Source of the DNA: Strix aluco
Taxonomy: Eukaryota; Chordata; Aves; Strigiformes; Strigidae
Assembly: GCF_031877795.1 (NCBI RefSeq)
Contig: NC_133933.1
Coordinates: 70,994,503-71,058,502 of the forward strand
Direction of reading: 5' to 3'
DNA: 64,000 nt
The position numbers and the translations under genes were made by a program. A model generated the notes under the pieces. It was not told the DNA's origin, did no database searches, and worked only from the letters and a program-made list of their open reading frames with translations. Position 1 is the stretch's first letter; each line of letters begins with the position of its first letter. Positions 52,390 through 64,000 of this stretch are shown here, piece by piece.

Positions 52390-52938
52390 CTACATAGAGA
52401 AACACATTTAATTGAAGATAAAGACTATAAATCCAGAAATCTCCCCAGTGTTCACAATCAGTATATTCATGCCATTTCTAAGTTTCGCAATTAGCTGCCC
52501 CAGCAGAGTGGCAGCAGCCTAATTAGTTGACATGAGTGATGCTCAAACACAGAGACTTGTGTTTTTTGAAACAAAAAAAGCCCTAAACATGCTGCTGAAA
52601 TTAAATGTGTTGGTTTTAACTCTGTCTTAGATAGTCTCTCTGAAAGACTGTGCTTGTTCCACAACATTACAGTGTGAGATACAGTACTAATAACAAGGCT
52701 TAACTTTCATTTAATATACCATTTCTGAATGTACCAGATCAGACGTTTAAACAGATTAGTAAAAAATTAATGGATCAGAATTGAAGAGGTGAACTGGAGA
52801 CTGTTACTGAATTTGTTGTAAACATTTTTATCTTAAATTTCAGGTCTCAAGTCTGCCATCACTGAAATGTGCTGTCTCTCCCACACACATAAGCACATTA
52901 GCAACTTTCCATACCATTAGTAACAAGTGAGTACTTAC
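52390..52938 (-). other. L3MBTL3 intron
   Basis: 549 bp intron with a GTAAGT donor. Nothing else is recognised. Confidence 0.85.
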
Positions 52939-53030
52939 TGCGTTCTGGTTTTCAAACAGTGATTTAGGAGCAGCTTGAGTCTTGCATGCCTTTAGGTACG
53001 AGGGCCAGCTGAATTCTTCTTCCTTATATC
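52939..53030 (-). CDS. L3MBTL3 exon: arm of MBT repeat 2
   Basis: 92 bp entering in phase 1 (completes Gly) and leaving in phase 0. The peptide is GYKEEEFSWPSYLKACKTQA then APKSLFENQNA. 'FSW..YLK.....APKSLF' is the MBT arm. The acceptor is CTCATTTAG and the donor CGCA|GTAAGT. The minus-strand open frame 52840-53178 is mostly intron on both sides of this exon. Confidence 0.96.
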
Positions 53031-56000
53031 CTAAATGAGGGTCATAAAAGAAGGGCAAGAAATGATAGGCATGAGACACAAGGTGCATGCAGGTGATTGG
53101 ATCATAATTGATGAAATTATTTTTTCCATTCCATTCTGAACTGTTTCTTACAACTTCAAAACTGAAAAGATGATGCACTGTTAACTATTTATTCTAATTT
53201 TATATCAACTACACTAGCAAAATTTACTTTAAAACTACTTATTAATTCTATCCCAATATGAACTCAACGAGTCTCTCAGGGAGCACTGGTTTGGATTATT
53301 AGAAATTTTAGAAGGACACACTTTAGAGGAGTTTCCAGAGTTCAAAAGAAGTTTATGAAGCTTTTCTGTTTTTATTTGAGCATCTGGTATTACAAAGAGG
53401 AATCATGTTCTTTTTTTAGGGCTGTCTGAGCTTCCTTACCAAAATGTCAAACTTTCTTAACACTAACTGAGCAAAATACTCTGCTCATTATTAGTTTCTT
53501 ATAGTTGGCTAGGACTGACATTTGAACTGCTCCTAATCTTCACCTGGGAGGAAGAATAGTCATAAATAAAGCACTAGGCAAGAACTCAGGAGATTTCAGC
53601 TCAGTTTCAATTTTACCTTCAAAACAACCTGGGGAGTATTTGTTAGAAAATCACTGCTCTATCCCTGAACACCAACCTCGCAGTCCTGGCCATCAAGGGA
53701 ACTGAAGGTCCTCAAGTGGCAGAATGTAGGGGGAGCCTAGAAACTAAAATCTTAGTTCTACCAGGTACCAAAAATCAGTCTCAGTAAGATACCAGTTTTA
53801 TACTATAATCTCCCTCCCTTCAAACAAATCTCTCCAAGTAGCACAGGCCACAAGTCACCCCAAGAAAAACACACCTTACCACCTCCCTACCTTGCAGGTA
53901 CCAACCAACTTCCCCTTTGGTAGACTGATTGACACACACACAACCAACAAGCTCGGGGCAAGTGCTCTCCAGCTGCTTTTCCGCCTGTTGCTTCTAGTTC
54001 AGAAACAGCAAAGGGCCTACAGGTCCCAAATCTCTTCCCACTATGCCAGTCAGTCTAATAAAACAAATTCCCTCCTCCTCCAGACTTTACTACGTCCTCA
54101 GGCTATCACTAATACAGCATGACCACTACTAGCTTTAAAACAAACTCCCTATATCAAAACAGTTGCTTACATCATCAATGACCCAGGATCCCTTATGTAT
54201 TTACATATAAACTGTCCCCTGCATAGATGTCCCACATTTTTTGTTCTATGCATACAGCACTTGGAAAGAAATCTATATTTCTGTTGATAAGTTTGCCTCT
54301 TCTAGTTTCTTAAAGAAAAAATAAAATAATTCTTAGTATATTGAACTGCATAAAATAATTAGTAAGAAACCGTTTGTACTTTTAGCCTATAAAACAATGC
54401 TAAAAGTTGTAAACAAAGTCTTTTTCCTTTATTTGCCTGTTAAATAAGTTATAGGAACATCTATTTTAGTTCCTACATTACAATGCAGTAAAACATGACC
54501 AAAACCACCACCAATTTCAGTGAATGACTGCCTTAACTACTGAAATGTGTCACTTCTTGACTATTTGAAGTGTTACTGAAGTATGCCACAGAAAACAGCT
54601 CTGTTTAACTTTCTGAGAATTTCATATTTCCCAAGGAACCACAAGTAAATAATCCTTTAAATTCACCTTTTCCACATCTGCCTTTCTCAGTTTTCATTTT
54701 AAATATCAGCTAACGTAAATTAACCTCCCAGTCCAAACAATGATACTTTTCTTTATACTCCAATTGCCTCTTGTCTTGATACACTAGAGCTGTAGAACAG
54801 TTGAAATAACTTTTAAAGGAATGTGGTATTGAGGGTTTAATTTTCCCTTTGTAATTCTAGAGGATATTCAAACGTACCTCAAGGCTCACAGTCAACAACA
54901 CAAAACTCCCACCTACTGCATGTATGATGGGATCAGGTACTGGTACTGGGACAAAGTCCGTGGAAAAAAAATTGGTTTCAGTAGATTGGGAAACAGTTTC
55001 TGGACAGTGTGGGTCTTCCAGTCATCAAGTGAGAAAGGAAGATCTCTAGCTGTTACCTCATCTCTCAAAAAAGGACCAAAGGTGAATTTGGTTTACTCAC
55101 TGTAGATATAGAACAGTATTCACTAACTAAAACTATGGGCTTTATTAATTTCCAGTCAATTTACAAACACATAATGTGAAGGCTAACAGGAATTATAGAA
55201 CTCATTAAGTAGAATAGACTAGACTACTGTTGGGAGGGACCTACAACCATCACCTAGTCCAACTGCCTGACCAATTCAGGGCTGACCAAATTAAACCATG
55301 TTGTTAAGGTCATTGTCCAAATGCCTCTTAAAAACTGACAGGCTCAGGGCATCGACCACCTCTCTAGGAAGCCTGTTCCAGTGTTTGACCACCCTCTTGG
55401 TAAAGAAATGCTTCCCAATGTCCACTTTAAACCTCCCCATGCACAGTTTTGAACCATTCCCACACGTTCTATCACTGGATCCCAGGGAGAAGAGATCAGC
55501 ATCTCCCTCTCCACGTCCCCTCCTCAGGAAGCTGTAGCGAGCAATGAGGTCACCCCTCAGCCTCCTTCTCTCCAAACTAGACAAGCCCAGAGTCCTCAGC
55601 CTCTCCTCCCAGGACATTCCTTCCACCCCTTTCACCAGCTTTGTTGCTCTCCTCTGGATGTATTCAAGGACCTCCACATCCTTCTTAAATTGTGAGGCCC
55701 AGAACTGCACACAGTACTCAAGGTGTGGCTGCACCAACACTGAATACAGTGGCATAATCACCTCTGTTGACCAGCTGGTTATGCTGTGTTGGATGCACCC
55801 CAGGATGCAGAGGTTTGCCCTCTTGGCTGCCAGGGCTCACTGCTGACTTCTACTGAGCCTACAGGTTTCACCTCCACGAGACAAAAAAGTGACCTTCTCT
55901 ACCCACAGAATGAACAGCATCCTGAAACACCATCTTTTTTCTTCTAGTGAAGCCCAGTCTGGTTTTGCAGTTGTGCTCCCCTTTGTCAGCTGGATGCCCA

Positions 56001-58561
56001 GTGGCAGCTGCCTGTTGCTTCTGCCGTCATGGGGATGGGGGACCCTCTGCCGTGAGGCCTGCCCTGCCCGGTGGCACCAAACCTTCTGTTTTAATAAACA
56101 AGGATACAAATATCTATCAGAAAACATCTATAACAATATTCTTTCTTTCTCGTGTCCCCCACAGTCCCCCTCCCCAGTCCTCTCCCATCACAATAAATAG
56201 CCTCCCATCCTTCACAAGGAAAGACTGACTTAGGCCTGTTTGGAAAGATACCCACTTTCAATCCTCTCAGAAAACAAGCAGTCAGTTACCAGGCTCCAAA
56301 ATCTCCCAGGAGCATATGCTCCTTACAACCCCCTCCTGTGAAGCAGGTCAATTCTGCCCAAGCCTGCAGGAATGATTAACCAGGGCTGAACTACACAGAA
56401 AGATGTCAGGAGTGTCTGCTCCCTTCTCAGGCCACCAGGTTCCAAGTAGTTTACAGTTTGTACCATAAAGGTCATAAATTTGCATTGTATCTGGAAAATG
56501 AATGGCTACTAATGCAAACCTTTGAGTTCTTCTGTGAGGTGGTATTCTATATAACATACCGTGCCCTATGTCATTAGTGGCATCACCTTTAGTGTATGAT
56601 TTGAAATGGGCACTATTATTAAAATGTCATACCACAGTAAAACACAAGCAATCTGTCCAACCCAGTACAAACACACAAAAAGCCCTCACAACTTAAGACT
56701 GGCATCTTCTCCCTCCCCTTGGAATAACAGAACTCCACAAATTTCAGTAAAACATAAGTAGTGAATGCCCTCCTGCTGAAAAACTAGAAAAAATATATTT
56801 AACTCATGAATAGCTGTTTGCCCTCAGCCTCCTTCCAATGCATGACTACCATGTTGCTTGTTCCTTCCCACTCCCCTTCCATCCCACATGCAAGCTAGGC
56901 TTGCACTGGGACAATGGAAGAAGTCCCACAAGGACTAGAGCAGGTTTCAGCAATCACACCATACCTCATCAATGATGAAATGGTTTACTGCAGAGGTGAA
57001 GTGACAGAGCCCAGCCATGGAAAGGGCAGAGCACTTTGCAGGTCTTGGATAAAAATACCAGAGAACAGTGTTGATATCCAAAACCAAGAATACGTCTTGG
57101 GGATGGTAGGATTACATAGCTGTACAGGATGACAATCACAACCCTGAGAATTACCATCATATATTCTCCTAATGTGTCTCCCTCAACACCTCTGATAGGC
57201 TCCATGACTTTCCTAAGTAAAAGACAATACTTTAGTATGGTGGGAAAAAAAAAATAAACACAGAAGAACAATCTTCCTGCCAACTTCAAACTAGAAGAGA
57301 AACTGAAGAAACTTTTCATGAAAGTTACTCAGAGACAGACAGTAGCTTTCCCCCAGCAGCGGTAATTTATTGTTAACAAAAGTTTAAGTTTTCAAAACCA
57401 GGCATTTAAGATGGAAAAGATGACAAACCTTAATCACAGTTATCAAACTTACTAAGCATGCTGTAACAACATCAGTAACTCTGTAACTGGGGACTACTCA
57501 TTAGTTAGAGGTAACATTACTTCAGTGGAGGGCAACTTTCTGAGAAATTCTGATTTATGTTCAAGAAATTGCTGTTTCCACAGAGCCAGCTATACAGGGC
57601 TGTGCCCAATGAAAACTCCTGTGCTGGAGCGGCAGCACAGAGCACTCCTGCCCGTAGTCAGCCGAGTGAGGCGCTCAGAAGAGCAGCACAAACTCCTCCA
57701 AGGCTCAGCTGCAGAAATGCCACCCTCTCCCACACTGACAAGCCCTCTACCTGTAGCCTTACTCTCACCTTCCCCACCCTTGCAGTTACATCCACAGTTT
57801 TGTAATTTTCCATAATACATCCTCTTGACTTTGCACACTCACCATTTTGCAGTCTTTTGAAACCACATTATCTACCCTCACTCTGTATGTCCACCACATT
57901 CATTTATTGCTCACACGCCTGTCTTCAGGACTTGCTCTCTTCATCCCCACATATTCCCTTCCTACCCCAAAAGGGAGCCCATTTATTCCTTTTTTATGGT
58001 AGAGTTCAGTGCAGATGTACTCCATCTGCCAAAACGAAGGAGTTACATAATTTGAAATAGAATAATGAAGCAAGCAAATTACACATATTTCAACACATGT
58101 ATACAATTTACATAAAGTATGTACAAATTATGCTTTCAGGCATAATTCTCCCTCCTTATCTGTTCTCTTTTGTCTCTATTTCAAGCTTACTCTTTGGGGC
58201 AAGAAGACAATCTTTATTAGTCTGTGCCAACACACGTACAATAATGATAATCAATATCTAGTAATGAAAATATCCTAAGACTTTCCACTAAAGGATTCTC
58301 AGCTGCCTGTGAAACCTCAGTTTAAGCATGCGTGTCACTAGTATGCTGTCATTTTGCTTGCAATAAGCATTCATCTGGGGTCTAGGTTTGTTGTTTAACT
58401 TTCTTTCCTAATGCCTTATGAACTGTGGTTCATTTTGTTTTCCTGTTTTCTTTGAATTTCCACTGAATAAAAAAAGTAGAATTTCAATCTCAAGATTTTA
58501 GCAAGACTTCAAGTAGAGTTTTGCCGCGTTCAAAACACACACATTTCATACTAAACGATAC
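53031..58561 (-). other. L3MBTL3 intron with a CR1 fragment
   Basis: 5.5 kb intron with a GTATCG donor. A minus-strand CR1 lies at 55212-55862. The region 55870-56210 is locally GC-richer with several overlapping open frames but no recognised domain. No other exon is found. Confidence 0.8.
55212..55862 (-). mobile_element. CR1 LINE 3' fragment with intact RT C-terminus frame
   Basis: A 156-codon open frame on the minus strand (55291-55761) is the C-terminal part of CR1 ORF2: it contains LEYCVQFWASQFKKDVEVLE, ERRRLRGDLI and VVKHWNRLP. The CR1 3' untranslated end follows to the left (plus strand GTTGGGAGGGACC at about 55229). The upstream side continues to about 55862 with the frame closed. 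It is truncated at the 5' side. The long open frame suggests a younger copy than the one at 16449. Confidence 0.9.
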
Positions 58562-58697
58562 CTTTAGGTGGATGAAGCTTGTGACCTGTTTTCTCACACC
58601 ATCCAACAGGATGAATGTCTGAAGAATCAGCATTCACCCAGAAATCGTAACAATCTGGATATCCATCAAAATGGAGTCGTATTCTGTAACCACAAAC
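58562..58697 (-). CDS. L3MBTL3 exon: MBT repeat 1, second half of core
   Basis: 136 bp, phase 0 in and phase 1 out. The peptide VCGYRIRLHFDGYPDCYDFW continues VNADSSDIHPVGWCEKTGHK and LHPPK. The aromatic-cage Trp seen in repeats 2 and 3 is Tyr here (HFDGYPDCYDFW). The acceptor is GCTTTTAG and the donor AAAG|GTATCG. Confidence 0.97.
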
Positions 58698-60434
58698 CTA
58701 AAAGCAAGAATGTACAACATACAACACTATGTTTTAAGATGTTTGCCCTACACATAACAGCTTCCATTCAGTATTATGTATAACAGTGTGTTTTCAGTCA
58801 GCCTTTTACTTCTGCTCAAGCCAACACGATGAATAAATTCATTTGATAAAAAGGAAAGAATAAAAAAGCAAAGCTATTCTCTGAGTACCTTCTCTTCTGG
58901 TGAAAAGAATTAACTAAAAGCTGGATATTGCCATTAGGGTTCAAAAACTAGAAAACTGTACAACCCAACATCAGAATAAAACAGAAACCCTACAGAAGAG
59001 CATGAATACATCTGATACAATCATGGAAAAAGCACAGATAATGATGCTCTCAAGCTATCCTGATTAATCAATATGCAAGAGAGCACTCAACAGTAACTAT
59101 GTTCAACAGGCTCTCCAGAGAAATACTGAGAACTGCTATTGAAGATGAGAAGTCAGTGGAGGTATCCCCCAGAATGTCATTATTCCATGAAGTAATAAGT
59201 TAACCACCAAGAGAAAGAGAAGACCAGGACATAATCCGTCTCTCTGTACAAAAGTTCTCTGCATCTTCCTGAATGCCAAGAGTAGAGTTAACACAGCGCT
59301 GAGGGATATGGTGTAGCTGGGAACTGTCAATGTTAGGTTAATGGTTGGACTGGATGATCTTCAAGGTCTTTTCCAACCTAGATGATTCTGTGATTCTGTG
59401 AAATGCCGTAATTTTCCTGCAGTCATCAATGCCAATCTCTTGACATCAAGGTCACCCATATTTAATTTATACTCTGACATAAGTCAGATTCTGTGGAATT
59501 CAGGTCATCCTGCAGTAAAACATGACCCATCACCTAGTGCCAAGCACAAGGTACACAGGAAATACTCAACCACTGACACACCATCCACAAGAAAATGGAA
59601 GAGATACCCACAGAAATGGGAAATGACTATGGACCATGAAGAGATCCAGAAATGGGAACACAAAAGCCTATGCTATTAACATATAAACTGCAAAATTACA
59701 GCTGCCTAGAATACCAGTGATACACAGCAGAGTATCTACCTACTCCTGTTTCCCCATTTTAATTCACAAAACCAATCGAAAAAAGGATCCTTGGTAAAAC
59801 TGTGTAAAAACTAATGTTTGAAACTAATGTTTCAAACTATGTTTGAAAGACAAAAAACGTAACTGAGAAACAGGTTCTCATTTATGCTATTAAAAGCAAA
59901 GAAGCTACTCATCAGAAAAGCTATTTCATAAACTGCAGCAAAAAGACAAACTGAGTTTATATTGTATACTAACTTGTAGAAGTTGCCAATACAGGCAATT
60001 TCTGAGGCCAACAGCCTGAAAAAACTGTAGCACGACTGCAACGCAAAAAAGTGTTAGGTAATTGTGTCAGTGAATGGAGCAACTGTAAATACTATCAAAC
60101 TTCTATAAAACTGCTATATATCAGTTGTCATGTTTTCTCTATTTTCTCTTTTAAATATAGATTTAAACCACAGGATTACAGAAAAAACACACATCACCCA
60201 ACTAGTGCAATACTGTTTTCTCTAGCTGCTATATTAAATATATGTAAATAGCCACTGCTGCATGGCACTGGATATAGTCTTTACATGTCTGTCAGTGTTA
60301 TTAATTTTAAAGCCATCTTCCTACATATAGTGTCTGTCTGCTTGTCAGGGAAGAGTGAGCACTTCCGGTTGCTGCTGTTTCAGCTCAGTCTCTCCTGTAA
60401 TCCCACGCCATGGCTGCTCACAGCCTCTACTTAC
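58698..60434 (-). other. L3MBTL3 intron with a CR1 tail
   Basis: 1.7 kb intron with a GTAAGT donor. It contains a plus-strand CR1 3' tail at 59296-59402 and a short duplication of AAACTAATGTTT around 59808-59832. Confidence 0.8.
59296..59402 (+). mobile_element. CR1 LINE 3' tail
   Basis: The sequence GGGAACTGTCAATGTTAGGT, then GGTTGGACTGGATGATCTTC, then AGGTCTTTTCCAACCTAGAT is the conserved CR1 3' end. It closes with two copies of ATTCTGTG, the terminal octamer-like repeat used in CR1 priming. It is a short 5'-truncated copy in the orientation opposite to the other two. Confidence 0.85.
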
Positions 60435-60539
60435 CTCAGCCACCGTGAGAACACAGTATATTGACTGGTGCTCGGGATCCACACCCTCCAGTTTCATCCC
60501 TACTTTGAATCCGTTTTTGTTGTATGGGAAAGATTGATA
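60435..60539 (-). CDS. L3MBTL3 exon: MBT repeat 1, first half of core
   Basis: 105 bp, phase 0 out. The peptide YQSFPYNKNGFKVGMKLEG continues VDPEHQSIYCVLTVAE. 'NGFKVGMKLEGVDPEHQS.YCVLTVAEV' is nearly invariant in L3MBTL3. The acceptor is CCATTGCAG and the donor TGAG|GTAAGT. The first residue is Tyr (His in the mammalian protein as I recall). This is the most 5' exon I can find in the window. Confidence 0.96.
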
Positions 60540-63500
60540 CTGCAATGGAAAAGAACAGTTTCAGTACTTCTGAAAGTATACCAGAGAAAGACAGAATATC
60601 TTTATAAGGAAAAGAACAATGATCATTTATTATTCATGTTTCTGAAATAATTAATAGATCACTTTAAAAGAAGTTTCACATTTTTAAAAACACACAGTGG
60701 AAAAGATAAATTGATGATTGTTCGAAAAAAACGTTGATACTAGAATGACTTAAAACTTGGAGAGTACATAAGAAAATTATAAAGAATTAGCAAAAAAGGT
60801 AATCAAGGAAAAAAAGATGACATGATTTGACCTCAACTTTTTCACTAATTGTCAACAAAACATTTTAACAACGTAATTATATTTCAGCCTGTACAGTGAC
60901 TCTTTGACACCCTCCTGGCGGTCATCATTCCTATAATAACCACAACAATTATGCTCTATTTTGCCTTTTCACTTCTACATCTCAGGCCATCAAAGATGAA
61001 CTGTAAGGCAGAAATCTGAAACAACTGTATACAGGATAGCCTCTTTGATGTAATTTTCTCGTTTATATGTTGAGTCCAGATTAGCTGTTTTTCCAGGAAT
61101 ATTTTTACATCACAGGAACATGACTACCCTTATATCACATTACAACGAACCCAGAACATCTTACAAAAAACAGAAAGTGAAAACAAGGCTAAGCAGAACA
61201 CATGTTTTCAATCAGAAGGCATCAGCGTCCCCTGTATCATGCCCTCTGTTAAAGGAGGAATCCTCCTGAAGGATTTTCTACAGGTTAACAAATTCACAGC
61301 CAGACAGTTTTTGTGTCTCAAATGGTTACAGACAAAACGCAGGAGAAGCATCTTATGTGCTCCCCCTTCCTTCCGTTCCTGTCTAAAAGTCACACGTGCT
61401 CCCAAGCCAACTGCAGGACCTCTGCAACCAATGGAAAGAGAAGGGTACCAAGGTAGGTACTCAGAGAGGTCTCACCTACTCCGAAGGAAGCGAATCCTCT
61501 CTTCGGTGGTTTTGGCTGCAACTGATATAACTGTATATTAAACCCAGGATTAAAAAATGCAGTGCATGGCACAAGAGCAGGAATATACAGTCAAGGGGAA
61601 GGGAAATGGAGAACCAGACCAGTTTAAAGCAGCCTAAAGTGGCCAGCTAATAGATGTCTAACCACAGCTGTAAGTCCCTATCCAAAACTAGCTTACATCA
61701 TTTTGCAGATCTCAGTTAAGGGATCAGAGTATCTGACTGCAGTACCTGCATTTGAAAAGTTATCATCCTAACATCACCACACTTAGCATATTTATTATCA
61801 AAGAAAGTTTAATAAAGTTACACTATGCATAATTCTAGATACTTCCTCAAGAGGAATGTAAAAGCAAAGTATTTTTTTTTAATCAATAAACTGAAATTTT
61901 TAAAGTTCATCTTGGTGCACAGACTTGCAGTTAATGCCATCTATATCATAAATTACTCACAGATAAAAAACCTCAGTGGAAAACTGAAATGCTAGAAATA
62001 CTGACACACTGAGAAACAGTGGCCAAAAATGTAACTGAGATTTTGCAAAAGCAAGCACAAATAAAATTACAAAGAAAGGAAACTATTAAAATGTCACAGA
62101 TCTGTTTATTCTTTATTATAATAACCATTTCTGTACAAACACTACAAAATTCTACAAACAATACACTAAAAATTAAGCAATTATCACACAGGTATATCCT
62201 GAAATTTAAGACATGAATTATTGACTATTCTTCCCATTGTTAAATCTAAAACTTCTGAGGCAACACAATCTTTAGTTTGGTTTCTGTTACAGCAAAATAA
62301 CTGGCAACTTTTAGAAGACCGATAACTTTAATAATATCTAACAGATTTCAATTTTGTGCATTATTCTCAATATATCACCCAGGGTAAAACTATGACAAAC
62401 TTAGTACTCACATATTATCTTTCCAACAAACATTTAAAGACACTTTGTTAAGGAGAGGTACAAAACCGAAGTAAGAGTAAAGGTAAAAGGAGTCAGCAAA
62501 TGAGCAGATGGCAGTCTGAGGATTAAAAATGTTTATGTATAGTCCAAGAACGTAGACAAAACCCAAAAGATTACCTCAGGGGACTTGTGAGATTGAAAAA
62601 AACCAAAATTCAAGGGCCAATATTGCCCTTACTGGAGCAATAACAGCTTGTCAGTCACAGCCTAGAAATGGCTCTAAGATTTAAGTACCAGGAAGTGGCA
62701 AGGACTCTCCGTTATCCTGACCATTCCTAACTAAGGGTACGAAAAGCCTTCATGAAAAGCACTCCTTATGAACTGGAAAAATAAGAGAAAAAAAACAGTA
62801 ATTCTCACAATCCAAACAGAAATCAAGGATTCAAAATCAGTAGGGATGTTTGGGTTTTGGTTTTTAACCTTACTGTTCCCATGGCCTGCTTGTCCACCTG
62901 TAAAATGGAGAAATATTACCTGGCCACTTCTGAGTGTTATTTAGAAATCTCTCTCCACTACAAGCTTTAAATACTGCACACTAAATAAAATCCTAGAGTT
63001 ACCAGAGGGTTAAAGACTTCAAAAGAAAATATTAAGTAAGACGCACTGCATGAGAAAAGTACACTGCATACAAAAATAAAGGAAACAGTACGTCTTCATG
63101 TAACTCCAGATTTTACCACCATGTGCAGTGCCCAGAAAGGCTGGTATATACCTGTGTGCCTCAAGAGCATTTCATGGAACTTCAGACAGGCAGAGCAACA
63201 CGTTGTAAATCTACCTTCCAAACAGAGACACTACTTATCCAGATTTTTTTCTTGTTAATTTTTCAACCAGTATATAGCATAGGGGGATATAAATAAGGAT
63301 GATCGGGTAACTGTTGTTCTCGCACCTACAAATCTATGGATTCTGTACATCACAATCCTAGTTCATTACTTTGTACCTCAGTAATGTCTAAAAGCACCAA
63401 TTAAACGTCAGCATCACATGCACATGTAAGCTGAAAAGATAATCCCTGCACAAAAGATTTAATAGTTGGAAGTATAAAGCAAACAGTAAGAAATGAATGC

Positions 63501-64000
63501 AAGAAACAGACTACAAGTAAGAACAGAATTATCAAAAAATAATACTGGATATACATAGCAGAAGTACAGCAGCTGAGACATGTTCACATGTTTTGCCAGG
63601 TTTTCAAGAGAAGAGAACAGCATGGAAGCTTTGTGGATTTGCATACAGCACTCTCTTCCAAGCAAGAGAGACAGAACTAGAGAAAGCACTGAAATGACAA
63701 ATGACAAAGACTACCACAGCAGGCAAAGGACAAGCAAGAGATGATGATGTGACATCCAATCAGATGGCAGGCAAAACGGGAACAAGCCAAACTAGTATCT
63801 GATGTAGTAACAAAATATCTTGTCAGCAGGAACTGCAAAAAGACAGGCAATATAATCAAAGCAACAAGCCAAAAGATGACCTTTGTACCACCTTTCTAAA
63901 CATGTTTGAAGAGAATGATATGGCATGAAAAAATGAGGGTATGTATCAGATTCAGAGAGTAGAAAGAAAGGCTAGAACTTGCAGATTTTGGAAAAGTATC
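60540..64000 (-). other. L3MBTL3 intron running off the window
   Basis: 3.4 kb with no exon recognised. I looked for the MBT1 arm (Trp-Cys-Trp motif) and for the Cys-rich FCS finger on the minus strand and found neither. Several short open frames have no domain. No transposable element is recognised. Confidence 0.7.

Noticed and set aside
61390..61572. Minus-strand open frame upstream of the first visible MBT exon, considered as a 5' L3MBTL3 exon
   Set aside because: The peptide does not match the MBT1 arm, the acidic/basic linker or the FCS finger, and no acceptor/donor pair gives the phase needed for 60539.

Overview
This is a 64 kb piece of a vertebrate nuclear genome, and almost certainly a bird. 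It is AT-rich with short exons in long introns. It contains three CR1 LINE 3' ends, the typical avian non-LTR element, and one avian-type endogenous retrovirus. It has no bacterial, phage or CRISPR features. Two convergent genes fill it: SAMD3 (plus strand, 3' end only) and L3MBTL3 (minus strand, everything except the 5' exons). As I recall it, this is the same tail-to-tail neighbour pair found in mammals.

Left end (1-4.7 kb): four SAMD3 exons (1591-1794, 2173-2344, 3994-4076, 4334-4618) join with matching phases (0, 1, 0) into a 247-residue C-terminal stretch, followed by an AATAAA at 4664. Between 4.7 and 8.3 kb lie the short intergenic region and the L3MBTL3 3' UTR, with several possible minus-strand poly(A) signals.

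Rest of the window (8.3-64 kb): fifteen L3MBTL3 coding exons run right to left from 60539 to 8342. Every junction has GT/AG and a matching phase, and together they encode 581 residues. In protein order these are: the core of MBT repeat 1, all of MBT repeats 2 and 3, a MYT1-like C2HC zinc finger split by a 7.9 kb intron, a low-complexity linker, and a C-terminal SAM domain with the stop codon. One linker exon (21412-21570, 159 nt) is symmetric in phase, and I do not recall it from the mammalian protein. The N-terminal exons (FCS-type finger and first MBT arm) lie beyond 64000.

Mobile DNA sits in the introns. A broken endogenous retrovirus (about 46.2-49.9 kb, plus strand, antisense to L3MBTL3) has gag-like, protease, RNase H and integrase remnants and a 408 bp 3' LTR. 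Reverse transcriptase is missing, and the coding regions carry stops and frameshifts. CR1 fragments lie at 16449-16925 and 55212-55862 (minus) and 59296-59402 (plus). I found no RNA genes and no further protein-coding gene. I see no convincing undescribed system. The best leads are the symmetric linker exon, the repeat pair flanking the last L3MBTL3 exon, an unassigned ORF between the retroviral pol and LTR, and two consensus donor sites inside the SAMD3 terminal exon.
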